Positions 16,507-26,578 are shown, numbered from the stretch's first letter. The stretch: 64,000 nucleotides of DNA from Winogradskyella echinorum (GCF_014297365.1 NZ_JACOQD010000008.1:52208-116207); one strand, 5' to 3'. The notes: a model not told the origin generated them from the sequence alone. Numbers and translations: made by a program.

Positions 16507-19500
16507 TTATCGTGTAACTACGATCATTTTAGAAGCAGCATTTACTTTTAAAATATAAAGTCCTGAGGCAGTATTATTTAGATTTATTTTAGTAGTATTA
16601 TTTTGGACATTGTATGATTTACTTGCATAATCCATAATTCTTCCTTTTACATCATATATCTCTATAGATTCTGTGCCATCTGTATTACTAACAAAGATTT
16701 CACTATTTGTAGCAGGGTTTGGATAGACACTAATAGGTATTTGGTAGTCTTCAATACCTAAAGCACCATGAAAATACGGTACTGCAAAATCAAAAGTATC
16801 CTCTGCTATGGTTTGTCCTATAAATCGACCCGGTATATCATCTGCTGGTGGATGTATACCTCCCCAAATTCTACTTAGACTCGTTTGGTCCGACGCATCT
16901 CTATACGTCGCCCACTGCAAGACCACATCAACTGAAGGTCCTTCCTCAAAAACCAAAAACTCATTGGCTTTAGCCGTAAATTCACCTAGTCCCCCAGGAA
17001 AAAATTCACTACCTGTCATCATAGTAATTAATTCTGCCGCTGCCCTTGAGTAAGTTGAATGCCCAGACACATAACCTGCAAATGGTGGTGTTACAAATGT
17101 AGGTCGTTGATAAGGATACCAATCTTTTGCTAAAATCCAACCAACTCCTGCTTGATCTGTTTGTGTATCACTAATATAATCATGACCTCTCCAAGTAAAT
17201 AATTTTATTTTACCAACATGCTCATTATTAATGCCTGCCAAAGGATCACCCTCCTCAACCACTTCTATATAGTTACTAATTAATGGTATACCTCCAACAT
17301 GATAATTTGCTAAGGTATTATCTGTACTCTGCCCACGTTCTGCCATTGAACGAATTGCTGATACAGGTCTTATATAATCATACCAACCTTTAACGCTCCA
17401 TGCTGAAATTGCTGAATCGTGCATACCTCCTCCCAGAATAAAATATGCTTTAACATCCCATTCTAGCGGATCTAAGATATCACCTTCTCCTTCAAAACGC
17501 TTTTCAAATTGAGGATGGTCGTTTACGTAATTTAAAATTGTAAACCAATGTCCTGGTGGAGTTTCGGAATCTGGTCCATCAGCCCAAAACTCTGCCAATA
17601 CTCGACTATAATCACCTCTTGGTACTATATTTATCTCGTAAGAGTTTCCAGTTATTGGATTAACAGAATGTCCATTACTGTTAGCACCTCCATTAAAAAA
17701 ATCATAAAAATTTGAGTACTCTGAGTAATCCGTCGGAAATGTACTAATATCTACATTACCTATAGAGTTTGGAGATATATCCCACATTACTCCATCGGTT
17801 TGGTCTAGATGCGATTGCCAAACAGAAACCATCGAAAATCCCCATTTATAAGCATCACTACTAGCATTGTCTTCTGTTAAACTAATATAAGGTGGATTAG
17901 ACGGGTTGTGAAAAACATTAAATTCATTTCCTTCTCTTTCAAAAGTGACTTTATCAGCCTCATCCAAAGCAAATGGTAATACATTTCCCCATTCTGGACT
18001 TAAAAAAGCTGGTGTATTTTCATCAATAATTTGACCGCTTTGGTCTATAAAAATCTCTAAAGCTAATGGCTGCCAACGATTAGGATCGTTAATTGGCGGA
18101 TTAACACCTTCATTAGCATCTAATACATAAGGATCATTAACTGGTTCATAATAGGCGTTATCGTAACCTGTTACTTCTCTTGAGCCATCCTGCAATCCAT
18201 AATTTATAATGGTCTGAGCTACAAAATTTCCAAATGCAGCAGCATCACCATCTTCATACATCAAAGAGGAATTATTTATATCGTATCCTAGTTTTTCCAT
18301 TAGCATATCAAATCTGGCTTGAGTCTCATCTAAACCAGGAGAATTCTGAAAACGATGAGACAACAATCGATACATAGCGTAGCTAATAGATTTACTTAAA
18401 GAAGTTTCTATATCTTCGGTTGGAGTAAAGGTTGAAAGTGAGCTCGAGAATCCATGAACTGTATTACCTACTAAATAAGGCGATGCAATAGCATCATAAA
18501 TCGCCCAAATATCGTACATAGCAATACTAGAATGAAATAAATTTCGTGCATGAACTGTTGGTCTGGCAAAATCATCTCTTATTGCCTCTAATAATGCTTC
18601 GTTCCATAACCTTGCAATAGAAATATTTTCTGGTAGATTATCAACACCTAACACCACATCAATAGATTCTTCCATGCTAGAACAGAGATTATCTGACTCT
18701 CTAACAGATACGCGACCATTAGCTTCTAAATGCCACCTAACCATTATGGTGTCTGTTCCTTGACCATTTAAAATTTCACCACCACTTACCTGCCAAACTA
18801 TAGTAGAACTAGGTGCGATAGCATAAGTATAGGTTTCTGTATTTAAAAAAGAAGAACTTGTACTACCAATTATTTGATGTGAAGGTAAATAATTACATGA
18901 TCCATCATTTAATACAGCATCTGAATCATAATTACAAGACAGTGGGTCTGTACAACCATTCACTTTTTGACTTGGCTGAATATTTAAGATTTCGTAACCA
19001 TCACCTTCTATTGCCTTAATCGTTATATTAGAACTTAGATTGTTAAAAGTTTCTATTATACCAGAAGGCCATTTAATTTCTATTGATTCTATTGTGGTTG
19101 AATTTCCTAATCCAAAATGTACTGATTGTAAATTTTGACTTAAAAAGCCTACACCAGAATAATAACGTTTATAGGTTTCTGTATTAGTCACAACAGTTAG
19201 CGTAGTACCAATTGCATCACGATTAGAGACGGTACCTTCTAAATGAACTTTCAACCAATTTGAGGTTGTTACTTCATCATCAAAATTTAATAGTTTATTC
19301 TCGTAAAAAAAACATTCTCTGTTACTATTGGTAACTAACAAATCCATATCACCATCATTATCATAATCAAAATCATTTGCCTCTACACTTACACCTAACT
19401 CATTAAGACCTAATTGACTGGATTCATCTATAAAACCTGTTCCACTTTCTACAGCTGTATTCTTAAAATAAAAATTAGTTTCTTCGCCTCTATTATTAAA

Positions 19501-20547
19501 AACAAAACCATTTGCAATGAATACATCTTCGTCTCCATCTAAATCAAAATCAGAAAAACGTGTTCCCCAAGACCATAATGTATTACCTAATCCCATAGCA
19601 TCAGCTATATCTGAAAATGTATTATCACCATTATTAGAAAACAAAAAATTATTGTCAGTTGCGGTTATAAATATGTCGAACTCCCCATCTAAATTAAAAT
19701 CTGTTAAAATTAAAGCCTTATCGTCTCCTTGAGAGTTAAGATTATAATTAGATGCGTTTTCAACAAAATTGGAGTTATTTTGATTTACAAATAATTCATT
19801 TGAATTATTTAAATCATTAGTAACATATAAATCAAATAAGCCATCTGCATTAAAATCAAAAGGAAATCCAACAAAGCTAGCAAATATGTGCGCATTTGAT
19901 ATTCCTGTTGCTTGACTAACATCTGAAAAGGTTTCATCTCCATTATTAATATATAATGAGTTATTATTACATCTTCTCCAATCAGCAATAAAAAGATCTA
20001 ATAGTCCATCGTTATTATAATCAAACCAGGTTGCTCCAGTATTACCACACCCATTAGTTCCAGTTATTCCAGATGCTTCAGTGACGTTGGCAAATGCCCC
20101 ATTACCTAGATTTCTCCATAACTGTACGCTGTCTAGAAAAGTCATAAATAAATCTGGGTAACCATCATTATTATAATCTCCCCAAAACGCTCCATACTTA
20201 TAGCCTGCTAAACCTGTAAAATCTTCTGGTTCATCTTCTTCGGAATATAAATCAGTAAAACCAGCTAATTCTGTTACATCGGTGAAAGTACCATTGTTAT
20301 TGTTTCTAAATAAACGACTGAGAGATTTGGCACTATTTGGATTATCTTTTCCTTTAGCCACCACAAAAATATCAAGATCATTATCTCCGTCATAATCTGC
20401 GACGGCAACCCCGTTATTTTCTTCTAAAATCTCTAAACCAATAATATCTTCAACCCTTTCAAAATTTTGCCCTTCGGAAATATAAGCATGCAAAACAAAA
20501 CATAACAGCGTAAAATATTTATACTCTGACTTTAAAATTTTATTCAT
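16507..20547 (-). CDS. VCBS/FG-GAP + UnbV (ASPIC) + vanadium haloperoxidase fusion with T9SS sorting domain
   Basis: A 1346-residue exported protein. After a signal peptide come FG-GAP/VCBS beta-propeller repeats (about 30-420, repeated DxDxDGxxDLF motifs), then a UnbV/ASPIC domain (KVHLEGTVSNRDAIGTTLTV ... IEIKWPSGIIETF). A short Cys-rich CTDPLSCNYD segment and an Ig/PKD-like stretch follow. From about 650 there is a vanadium-dependent haloperoxidase domain with vanadate-pocket motifs RPVSAIRSM, GYVSGHSTYSRAAAE and SRIWGGIHPPADDIPGRFIG. It ends in a T9SS domain (VYPNPATNSEIFV). It probably oxidises halides with H2O2 outside the cell. ATG at 20547 fits the signal peptide; the earlier start is a TTG. 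Confidence 0.87.
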   Translation of the reverse strand: MNKILKSEYKYFTLLCFVLHAYISEGQNFERVEDIIGLEILEENNGVAVADYDGDNDLDIFVVAKGKDNPNSAKSLSRLFRNNNNGTFTDVTELAGFTDLYSEEDEPEDFTGLAGYKYGAFWGDYNNDGYPDLFMTFLDSVQLWRNLGNGAFANVTEASGITGTNGCGNTGATWFDYNNDGLLDLFIADWRRCNNNSLYINNGDETFSDVSQATGISNAHIFASFVGFPFDFNADGLFDLYVTNDLNNSNELFVNQNNSNFVENASNYNLNSQGDDKALILTDFNLDGEFDIFITATDNNFLFSNNGDNTFSDIADAMGLGNTLWSWGTRFSDFDLDGDEDVFIANGFVFNNRGEETNFYFKNTAVESGTGFIDESSQLGLNELGVSVEANDFDYDNDGDMDLLVTNSNRECFFYENKLLNFDDEVTTSNWLKVHLEGTVSNRDAIGTTLTVVTNTETYKRYYSGVGFLSQNLQSVHFGLGNSTTIESIEIKWPSGIIETFNNLSSNITIKAIEGDGYEILNIQPSQKVNGCTDPLSCNYDSDAVLNDGSCNYLPSHQIIGSTSSSFLNTETYTYAIAPSSTIVWQVSGGEILNGQGTDTIMVRWHLEANGRVSVRESDNLCSSMEESIDVVLGVDNLPENISIARLWNEALLEAIRDDFARPTVHARNLFHSSIAMYDIWAIYDAIASPYLVGNTVHGFSSSLSTFTPTEDIETSLSKSISYAMYRLLSHRFQNSPGLDETQARFDMLMEKLGYDINNSSLMYEDGDAAAFGNFVAQTIINYGLQDGSREVTGYDNAYYEPVNDPYVLDANEGVNPPINDPNRWQPLALEIFIDQSGQIIDENTPAFLSPEWGNVLPFALDEADKVTFEREGNEFNVFHNPSNPPYISLTEDNASSDAYKWGFSMVSVWQSHLDQTDGVMWDISPNSIGNVDISTFPTDYSEYSNFYDFFNGGANSNGHSVNPITGNSYEINIVPRGDYSRVLAEFWADGPDSETPPGHWFTILNYVNDHPQFEKRFEGEGDILDPLEWDVKAYFILGGGMHDSAISAWSVKGWYDYIRPVSAIRSMAERGQSTDNTLANYHVGGIPLISNYIEVVEEGDPLAGINNEHVGKIKLFTWRGHDYISDTQTDQAGVGWILAKDWYPYQRPTFVTPPFAGYVSGHSTYSRAAAELITMMTGSEFFPGGLGEFTAKANEFLVFEEGPSVDVVLQWATYRDASDQTSLSRIWGGIHPPADDIPGRFIGQTIAEDTFDFAVPYFHGALGIEDYQIPISVYPNPATNSEIFVSNTDGTESIEIYDVKGRIMDYASKSYNVQNNTTKINLNNTASGLYILKVNAASKMIVVTR

Positions 20548-20601
20548 ATTCTGGTTTTTGAGCAAAACTGAGTGATTCTATACAAGTGTTGTTTGCAATA
20601 T

Positions 20602-20640
20602 AAAAAAAAGCCGTTATACAACTTGTATAACGACTTTTAA
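20602..20640 (-). terminator. Intrinsic terminator after fabI
   Basis: CGTTATACAA and TTGTATAACG form the core stem, extended by AAAAG/CTTTT with one mismatch. On the minus strand it is followed by a run of T, so it ends the fabI transcript. Confidence 0.85.
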
Positions 20641-20661
20641 ATCATTTTTTAATCGATTATA

Positions 20662-21480
20662 TTATTGGTTTTCTACAAAAGCATCCATTACGGCATCACT
20701 AACTCCCATATTACTAAAGCCACCATCGTTATAAAGATTTTGCAAGGTAACACGTTTTGTTAAATCACTAAATAATGATACTATATAGTTAGCACAATCC
20801 ATAGCTGTTGCATTACCTAATGGCGACATTTTATCTGCATATGCAATAAAACCATCGAAACCCTTTACTCCACTACCAGCTGTAGTTGGTGTTGGTGACT
20901 GAGAAATTGTATTTACTCTTACTTTTTTATCTCTTCCGAAGAAATATCCGAAACTACGCGCAATACTTTCTAAGTAAGCTTTATTATCAGCCATGTCGTT
21001 ATAATCTGGAAAAACACGTTGTGCAGCCATATAAGTTAAAGCTACGATACTTCCCCATTCGTTCATTGCGTCTGCTTTATACAAAGTTTGCATTGTTTTA
21101 TGAAATGACATAGCAGAAACGTCTGTTCCTTTTTGTGTCCATGCATAATTTTGGTCTGTATAATGCTTTCCTTTTCTAACATTTATAGACATACCGATTG
21201 AGTGTAAAACAAAATCTATTTTACCACCTAAGATTTCCATTGATTTCTCAACTAGGTTTTGTAAATCTTCTTCGGAAGTGGCATCAGCAGGGATAATTTG
21301 AGAACCTGTTTTTTCAGCTAGTTCATTTATCTGTCCCATTCTCATAGCTACAGGTGCATTAGTTAAAACAAATGTTCCACCTTCTTCATGAACACGTTCT
21401 GCAGTTTTCCAGGCGATAGAATTTTCATCTAAGGCTCCAAAAATAATACCCTTCTTTCCTTTTAGTAAATTGTATGACAT
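20662..21480 (-). CDS. fabI: Enoyl-[acyl-carrier-protein] reductase (NADH)
   Basis: A 272-residue short-chain dehydrogenase that reduces trans-2-enoyl-ACP in the last step of each fatty-acid elongation round. The cofactor segment GIIFGALDENSIAW replaces the classical GxxxGxG, as is normal for FabI. The catalytic Tyr-x6-Lys reads YNDMADNK near residue 160. The C-terminal SPLGNATAMDCANYIVSLFSD is typical. It has its own -7 box at 21516-21523 and a terminator at 20602-20640, so it is probably monocistronic. Confidence 0.95.
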   Translation of the reverse strand: MSYNLLKGKKGIIFGALDENSIAWKTAERVHEEGGTFVLTNAPVAMRMGQINELAEKTGSQIIPADATSEEDLQNLVEKSMEILGGKIDFVLHSIGMSINVRKGKHYTDQNYAWTQKGTDVSAMSFHKTMQTLYKADAMNEWGSIVALTYMAAQRVFPDYNDMADNKAYLESIARSFGYFFGRDKKVRVNTISQSPTPTTAGSGVKGFDGFIAYADKMSPLGNATAMDCANYIVSLFSDLTKRVTLQNLYNDGGFSNMGVSDAVMDAFVENQ

Positions 21481-21515
21481 ATTTTGGTTGTTAAGTTAAT
21501 TATATTGTTGAATTT

Positions 21516-21523
21516 CAAATTTA
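21516..21523 (-). promoter_or_regulatory. -7 box TAAATTTG for fabI
   Basis: Minus-strand TAAATTTG matches TAnnTTTG and lies 36 nt upstream of the fabI start codon. Confidence 0.55.
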
Positions 21524-21540
21524 GTTTAAGTTCTAAAATT

Positions 21541-23193
21541 TTAATTAAGCAGCTGTTTAGCATGAGCTAAAGCAGAATCAGTAACATTTACACCTCCGAG
21601 CATTTGAGCAATTTCAACAATACGCTCATCTTCATTTAATTTTTTAAGCTGTGTATGTGTTACATCTTCTATATCGGTTTTAAACACTTTAAAATGTGTA
21701 TTCCCTTTAGCTGCAATTTGTGGTAAATGTGTAATGGTAAAAACTTGCATTTTACTACTCATTTGCTTCATAATTTCACCCATTTTATTAGAAATTTCAC
21801 CAGAAACACCAGTGTCAATTTCATCAAACATTATCGATGGTAATTGAATATACTCTGCCAAAATAGATTTAATAGCTAACATAATACGAGATAATTCACC
21901 GCCTGAAGCAGACTTCTTAAGTTCATTAAAGCTTGAGCCTTTATTGGCCATAAACAAAAACTGTAAACTGTCTTTTCCGTTTAAAACAAAATAATCTAGT
22001 TGATTAAGTTCAATCTTAAATTTGGCATTTGGCATTCCTAAATCTGTAAGTATACTTTCTAATTTTGAAACAAATAAAGGAATAACTTTTGTTCTGTTTT
22101 TGTGAATTTTTAAGGCTATTTGGTTTAAACTATCCTTTAGCTTTGCAATCTCCTTTTCTTTATTAGCGATGGTATTATCTAGGCTTTCTGTATTATCAAT
22201 CTTAGATTGTAGTTGATTTTTAATTTCAATTAATTCTTCAATTGTTAAAACGGAATGTTTTTGAAATAAGTTATTTATAGCCTGAAGCTGACCATTTACA
22301 CGTTCTAATTCTTGTGGGTCTGTTGATAGATTATCTTCTAAATTATCTAATTCTATTAAGATATCATCTAACTCAATTTCTACACTAGCAATACGCTCTC
22401 TTAAAGTTTCATAAACTTTGCCAAAACTAGAAATTTTAGACAGTTCTTGTTTTACAGTATTAAGTTGATTTATGGCGCCTAAGTCTTCTGCATTTAAAAT
22501 TGCCTTTGCATTACCTAGCTTCTCTCCTATTACTTCAACATTATTTAGCTCTTCGTATTGAGTTTCTAAATCTTCAAGATTAATTGTTTCTAAATTTATG
22601 TCACTTAACTCTTTGTGTAAAAACAGATTATAATCGTACTCTTTAATCATTTCTGCTTTAGAAGTGTTTAATTTTTCTAAAGATTTTTGAAGGGACTTAA
22701 AGACATTCAACTCTTTTGAAAACTTATCTAAGTATGTTCTATTCTCTGCCAAAGCATCAATCACCATAAACTGATAATTATCTTGTGTGAGCTGCTGTGT
22801 CTGGTGTTGTGAATGGATATCAATAAGATATTGGCTAAGAGCTGTTAAACTTTCTAAGTTAACAGGTGTATCATTAATGAAAGCTCTAGATTTACCTGAT
22901 GGTAAGATTTCGCGCCTTATAATAGTATGTACATCGTAATCTATATCTAATGATTTAAATAATGCTTTTAAATCATAATTTGCAATATCGAAAACAGCTT
23001 CAATAATACATTTTTCGTTGGTGTGCTTTACTTGACTTAAATCTGCACGCTTTCCTAAAACGAGAGCTAAGCCGCCTAATAAGATAGATTTACCAGCACC
23101 AGTTTCTCCAGTAATAATAGTAAGACCATTATTAAACGTAACGTCTAACTCATCTATTAGCGCGTAATTTTTTATGTGTAAAGATGTAAGCAA
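21541..23193 (-). CDS. recN: DNA repair protein RecN
   Basis: A 550-residue SMC-like ATPase for double-strand break repair. The N-terminal half has Walker A GETGAGKSILLGGLALVLGKR near residues 30-50. The middle is a long coiled coil (about 150-370), and the C-terminal half has the ABC signature SGGELSRIMLAIK and Walker B IMFDEIDTGVSGE. The start codon is TTG at 23193; no ATG exists in frame upstream before the -7 box. The length is normal. It is transcribed from its own promoter downstream of the bamD-rpoZ-coaBC-porD-like group. Confidence 0.94.
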   Translation of the reverse strand: MLTSLHIKNYALIDELDVTFNNGLTIITGETGAGKSILLGGLALVLGKRADLSQVKHTNEKCIIEAVFDIANYDLKALFKSLDIDYDVHTIIRREILPSGKSRAFINDTPVNLESLTALSQYLIDIHSQHQTQQLTQDNYQFMVIDALAENRTYLDKFSKELNVFKSLQKSLEKLNTSKAEMIKEYDYNLFLHKELSDINLETINLEDLETQYEELNNVEVIGEKLGNAKAILNAEDLGAINQLNTVKQELSKISSFGKVYETLRERIASVEIELDDILIELDNLEDNLSTDPQELERVNGQLQAINNLFQKHSVLTIEELIEIKNQLQSKIDNTESLDNTIANKEKEIAKLKDSLNQIALKIHKNRTKVIPLFVSKLESILTDLGMPNAKFKIELNQLDYFVLNGKDSLQFLFMANKGSSFNELKKSASGGELSRIMLAIKSILAEYIQLPSIMFDEIDTGVSGEISNKMGEIMKQMSSKMQVFTITHLPQIAAKGNTHFKVFKTDIEDVTHTQLKKLNEDERIVEIAQMLGGVNVTDSALAHAKQLLN

Positions 23194-23213
23194 AAATCTG
23201 TGATTAGTTTATA

Positions 23214-23221
23214 CAAAAGTA
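23214..23221 (-). promoter_or_regulatory. -7 box TACTTTTG for recN
   Basis: Minus-strand TACTTTTG matches TAnnTTTG, 20 nt before the recN TTG start, supporting that start. Confidence 0.55.
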
Positions 23222-23295
23222 AAGATTCAGGATTACTGAAACAAGTTCAGCACAAGCAAGTTCAGAATGAAAATAAATAAATTACCGATTAAATC

Positions 23296-24183
23296 TTAAA
23301 ACTTAATTTTTCGCCACTTTTGAGAATGAAGTGGTGCAATTCTATTGAGAATATCAACGGCATTAGTAATATTTACACTTGGTCCACCAGATAATATATC
23401 TAAAACTTCATTTGCCTTAGCATCAAAAAAGATTCGCATTAAAAATGAGTTTGGACGCTTTCTATGTACTTTTTGTAACTCATCTAATGCTGAAATAATT
23501 TTAGCTTTACCGTTCTTAGGACTTTCGTGCATAAGATCTAAGCCTTCCATATGATATTTATACATAGCTGTTCTCATCTCCTTAAAGGTTGGAGACATAT
23601 AATTATCTATTAGTGCAAACCGCGACTGCAAACCATCTTCTAATTTCCAGCCTTGTCCATTAAGTTGCTGAGAATAATTAGCTATAGTTTGCGCTTGCTT
23701 AAAATAATCATCACCTCCATTTAGTTTAAAAGAATCTGCATCCATAGCCAAAATCATGTAGACATGAAATGTTAGCACTGAGATTAAATTAGACTCAAAC
23801 TGCTGAGGGTTATAGACTAAATTTTGAAATTCTAAATATTGAAAATTAAACTTCTTATCGTTAAAATTATATATAGGAGAACTGTATGTTGAATTAAAAA
23901 CTGGACGTGTTGACGACACTTGTATTGATGCAGAAAACCTATCATTGTCATAACCACTTACATTGATTACCATGCTACAATTTATACGCTCTTGTTGCCC
24001 AAAGCTTTTATCTGTCCATTTTGTATTGTTTATAAACTCGCTTAATTGTTTCTCTAGTGTTTTAAAAACAACATTATTTTCGTTACCAGTTTGTTGTGCT
24101 ACAACATTAACAGTGCAGTTTAACTCTTGAGAAAAAGCAAATGAGGTAAATAAAAAAGTGATTAAGACTAATACGTTACGCAT
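23296..24183 (-). CDS. DUF4835 family protein (PorD-like, T9SS-associated)
   Basis: A 295-residue exported protein with a cleavable signal peptide (residues 1-18, ending AFSQ). The mature part matches DUF4835: ELNCTVNVVAQQTGNENNVVFKTLE, then FNFQYLEFQNLVYNPQQFESNLISVLTF, ending in LHSQKWRKIKF. As I recall, databases now label this family type IX secretion protein PorD; its mechanism is unclear. It overlaps coaBC by 8 nt, so it belongs to the bamD-rpoZ-coaBC operon. Its presence fits the several T9SS cargo genes in the window. Confidence 0.78.
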   Translation of the reverse strand: MRNVLVLITFLFTSFAFSQELNCTVNVVAQQTGNENNVVFKTLEKQLSEFINNTKWTDKSFGQQERINCSMVINVSGYDNDRFSASIQVSSTRPVFNSTYSSPIYNFNDKKFNFQYLEFQNLVYNPQQFESNLISVLTFHVYMILAMDADSFKLNGGDDYFKQAQTIANYSQQLNGQGWKLEDGLQSRFALIDNYMSPTFKEMRTAMYKYHMEGLDLMHESPKNGKAKIISALDELQKVHRKRPNSFLMRIFFDAKANEVLDILSGGPSVNITNAVDILNRIAPLHSQKWRKIKF

Positions 24184-25387
24184 CTAATTGTTTTAAAATT
24201 TGTTGCATTAAATCTTTAGCAACTTCTGCTTTAGATTTTAGCTTGTTTTCTATGACTTCGTTAGAAGATGTTATAAATGTAACTTTATTTGTGGATACAC
24301 CAAAACCTGCACCCTTATCTTGTAAAGAGTTAAGAACTATTAGATCTAAATTTTTAGATACTAACTTACCCTTAGCGTGTTCTAACTCGTTATTTGTTTC
24401 GAGGGCAAAGCCCACTAAAAACTGTTTGGTTTTAATCTGTCCTAAAGATTTTAAAATATCTTTTGTTTTTTCTAACTCTATACTAAACGTTGTATCTTTC
24501 TTTTTTATTTTCTGATTGGCAACTGTTTTTGGTCTATAATCTGCAACAGCTGCAGAAAGTATAGCAATGTTTGAGGCCTTAAAGTGTTTATGCACTTCAT
24601 TATACATATCTTCTGCACTAATTACAGGCTTTACTACTACCAAATTATGGTTAATCTTTTGATGAGTAGGCCCCGTAACTAAAACCACCTCAGCACCAAG
24701 ATTTGCAGCAGCATTTGCAATTTCAAATCCCATTTTACCACTAGAATGATTTCCTATAAAACGTACAGGATCTAAAGCTTCATAAGTAGGACCTGCTGTA
24801 ATTAATATTTTTTTGCCATTTAATGGCAACTGAATTAAAATATCTTTTTCAACAAAATCGATAATTTCTTCTGGCTCTGCCATACGACCTTCACCTACTA
24901 ATCCGCTAGCTAATTCACCTGTTCCGGCAGGAATGAGCTTATTACCAAATGACGTTAATTTTTCGAACGAGGCTTTTGTGGATTGATGCTTATACATGTC
25001 TAAGTCCATTGCAGGTGCGAAATACACAGGACATTTTGCTGAAAGATATGTTGCTAAAAGAATATTATCACATACACCATTTGCCATTTTTGCCATGGTA
25101 TTTGCTGTGGCTGGCGCAATTATAAAATAATCTGCCCATAGGCCTAAATCTACATGATTATTCCAAACTTCCCCTTCAATTTCTTCATCAACAAAAGAAG
25201 AATATACTGGGTTTTTAGATAAGGTAGAAAGTGTAAGTGGAGTAATAAAATCTTTAGAAGCAGGCGTCATAACAACTTTTACGTTAGCGCCTGCTTTAAT
25301 GAATAATCGGACCAAACTAGCCGATTTATATGCGGCAATACCTGCAGTAATGCCCAATAAAATGTTTTTGTCCTTTAGAATAGACAT
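24176..25387 (-). CDS. coaBC: Bifunctional phosphopantothenoylcysteine decarboxylase/phosphopantothenate-cysteine ligase
   Basis: A 403-residue cytoplasmic fusion enzyme of coenzyme A synthesis. The N-terminal flavoprotein CoaC half (1-180) has GITAGIAAYKSASLVR, the catalytic His in NNHVDLGLWAD and PATANTMAKMANGVCDNI. The CoaB half (185-403) has ITAGPTYEALDPVRFIGNHSSGKMG and AAVADYRPK. It lies 14 nt after rpoZ and overlaps the PorD-like gene. RpoZ-coaBC linkage is widespread in bacteria. Confidence 0.95.
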   Translation of the reverse strand: MSILKDKNILLGITAGIAAYKSASLVRLFIKAGANVKVVMTPASKDFITPLTLSTLSKNPVYSSFVDEEIEGEVWNNHVDLGLWADYFIIAPATANTMAKMANGVCDNILLATYLSAKCPVYFAPAMDLDMYKHQSTKASFEKLTSFGNKLIPAGTGELASGLVGEGRMAEPEEIIDFVEKDILIQLPLNGKKILITAGPTYEALDPVRFIGNHSSGKMGFEIANAAANLGAEVVLVTGPTHQKINHNLVVVKPVISAEDMYNEVHKHFKASNIAILSAAVADYRPKTVANQKIKKKDTTFSIELEKTKDILKSLGQIKTKQFLVGFALETNNELEHAKGKLVSKNLDLIVLNSLQDKGAGFGVSTNKVTFITSSNEVIENKLKSKAEVAKDLMQQILKQLDA

Positions 25388-25401
25388 CTAAGGTTTTGGA
25401 A

Positions 25402-25728
25402 TTATTCCTGAGTATCCTCAGTATTTCTGTGATAAATCTTATCATCTAACCACTCTTTCACTGCTAAAGCATGTGGCTTTGGTAATTTTTCGTAAAACTT
25501 AGACACTTCAATTTGTTCTTTGTTTTCAAAAATTTCTTCTAAACTATCATTGTAAGTAGCAAACTCTTCAAGTTTGTCAATTAACTCACGTCTAATATCT
25601 GTATTAATTTGTTCTGCACGCTTAGCAATTACAGAAATTGCTTCATAGATATTATCGGTTGGAGCATCGATTTCGTTTCTATTATAAGTTATTGAACTTA
25701 CTGGTGCGTCTGTCTTTTTTAAATCCAT
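25402..25728 (-). CDS. rpoZ: DNA-directed RNA polymerase omega subunit, Bacteroidota type
   Basis: A 108-residue small acidic protein. The conserved omega core, NIYEAISVIAKRAEQINTDI, is at residues 26-45, with a lineage-specific C-terminal half (LPKPHALAVKEWLDDKIYHRN). It stabilises the beta' subunit of RNA polymerase. It lies 11 nt from bamD and 14 nt from coaBC in a tight operon. The sequence is divergent from the E. coli form, so assignment rests on the core helix, length and gene order. Confidence 0.85.
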   Translation of the reverse strand: MDLKKTDAPVSSITYNRNEIDAPTDNIYEAISVIAKRAEQINTDIRRELIDKLEEFATYNDSLEEIFENKEQIEVSKFYEKLPKPHALAVKEWLDDKIYHRNTEDTQE

Positions 25729-25739
25729 TGTTATAATGA

Positions 25740-26543
25740 TTAACTTTTTGTGTTAACTATATTTTTTTGTTCTTCTTCTAATTTTTCTTTTAAAACTGTA
25801 GCGTCTCCTAATAATTCTGAATTTGGATATGCCTTTTTAAATGCCTCAAAATAACCTAAGGCCTGTTCTATACGTTCCTTTTTTAAATAATTTACACTAT
25901 TGATTGCAAGGTTATAAGCAGCATCAAATCTATAGAACATGGCTTCTTTTCTTAGTGTAGCTCCAGGGAAATCAAATAAAAAGTTATTAAATGATTTAAT
26001 AGAAGCTTTATAATCTCTAATTATATCGTATTGTTTAGCTATTTCAAAAGCTTTTTTCTCTAGTTTAAAATCTAATTCTTTTATAATAGCATTTGCCTCT
26101 TCTAAATATTGAGATTCTGGATGTGCATTTACAAATAATTGCATTTTCTCTATAGCATCGACAGTTTCTTTCTGTTCTTTAGAATACACAGGAGAATTGT
26201 AATAGTAACCCTTTGCAGCTAAAAAAGCGGCTTCTTCCATCTTTTCACTCTGTGGATATAAACCAACAAACTTATCAAAATGATAACTAGAAATATAATA
26301 GTCCTTCATTTTATAAGAACACATCGCATGTAAAAAAGTTAACTTTTCTGCCTGTGGCTTCCCTCTATACTTTGGAAGTATTTGTTCTAAAAGTCTATAT
26401 GATTTACTCCATTTTTCAGCTTCAAAAAGTTCAGTAGCCATTGTATACTTAGCAGAAATATCTTCAGATTTTAAAGTTTTCTGAAAATCACTACAAGAAA
26501 TAAATAGAATACTGATAAGTAGTATGTAAAGTCCTCGCTTCAT
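25740..26543 (-). CDS. bamD: Outer membrane assembly lipoprotein BamD
   Basis: A 267-residue lipoprotein with signal peptide and lipobox LFISC at about 14-18. The mature part is a series of TPR-like helices (for example SYHFDKFVGLYPQSEKMEEA and LFVNAHPESQYLEEANAII). BamD works with BamA to fold beta-barrel proteins into the outer membrane. The ATG at 26543 puts the lipobox in place; a farther upstream start would overlap the -7 box at 26571-26578. First gene of the bamD-rpoZ-coaBC-porD-like operon. Confidence 0.92.
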   Translation of the reverse strand: MKRGLYILLISILFISCSDFQKTLKSEDISAKYTMATELFEAEKWSKSYRLLEQILPKYRGKPQAEKLTFLHAMCSYKMKDYYISSYHFDKFVGLYPQSEKMEEAAFLAAKGYYYNSPVYSKEQKETVDAIEKMQLFVNAHPESQYLEEANAIIKELDFKLEKKAFEIAKQYDIIRDYKASIKSFNNFLFDFPGATLRKEAMFYRFDAAYNLAINSVNYLKKERIEQALGYFEAFKKAYPNSELLGDATVLKEKLEEEQKNIVNTKS

Positions 26544-26570
26544 AAATTTTAAACAGGATGCAAAAGTACG

Positions 26571-26578
26571 CATTATTA
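26571..26578 (-). promoter_or_regulatory. -7 box TACTTTTG for the bamD operon
   Basis: Minus-strand TACTTTTG matches TAnnTTTG, 27 nt upstream of the chosen bamD ATG. Confidence 0.55.
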
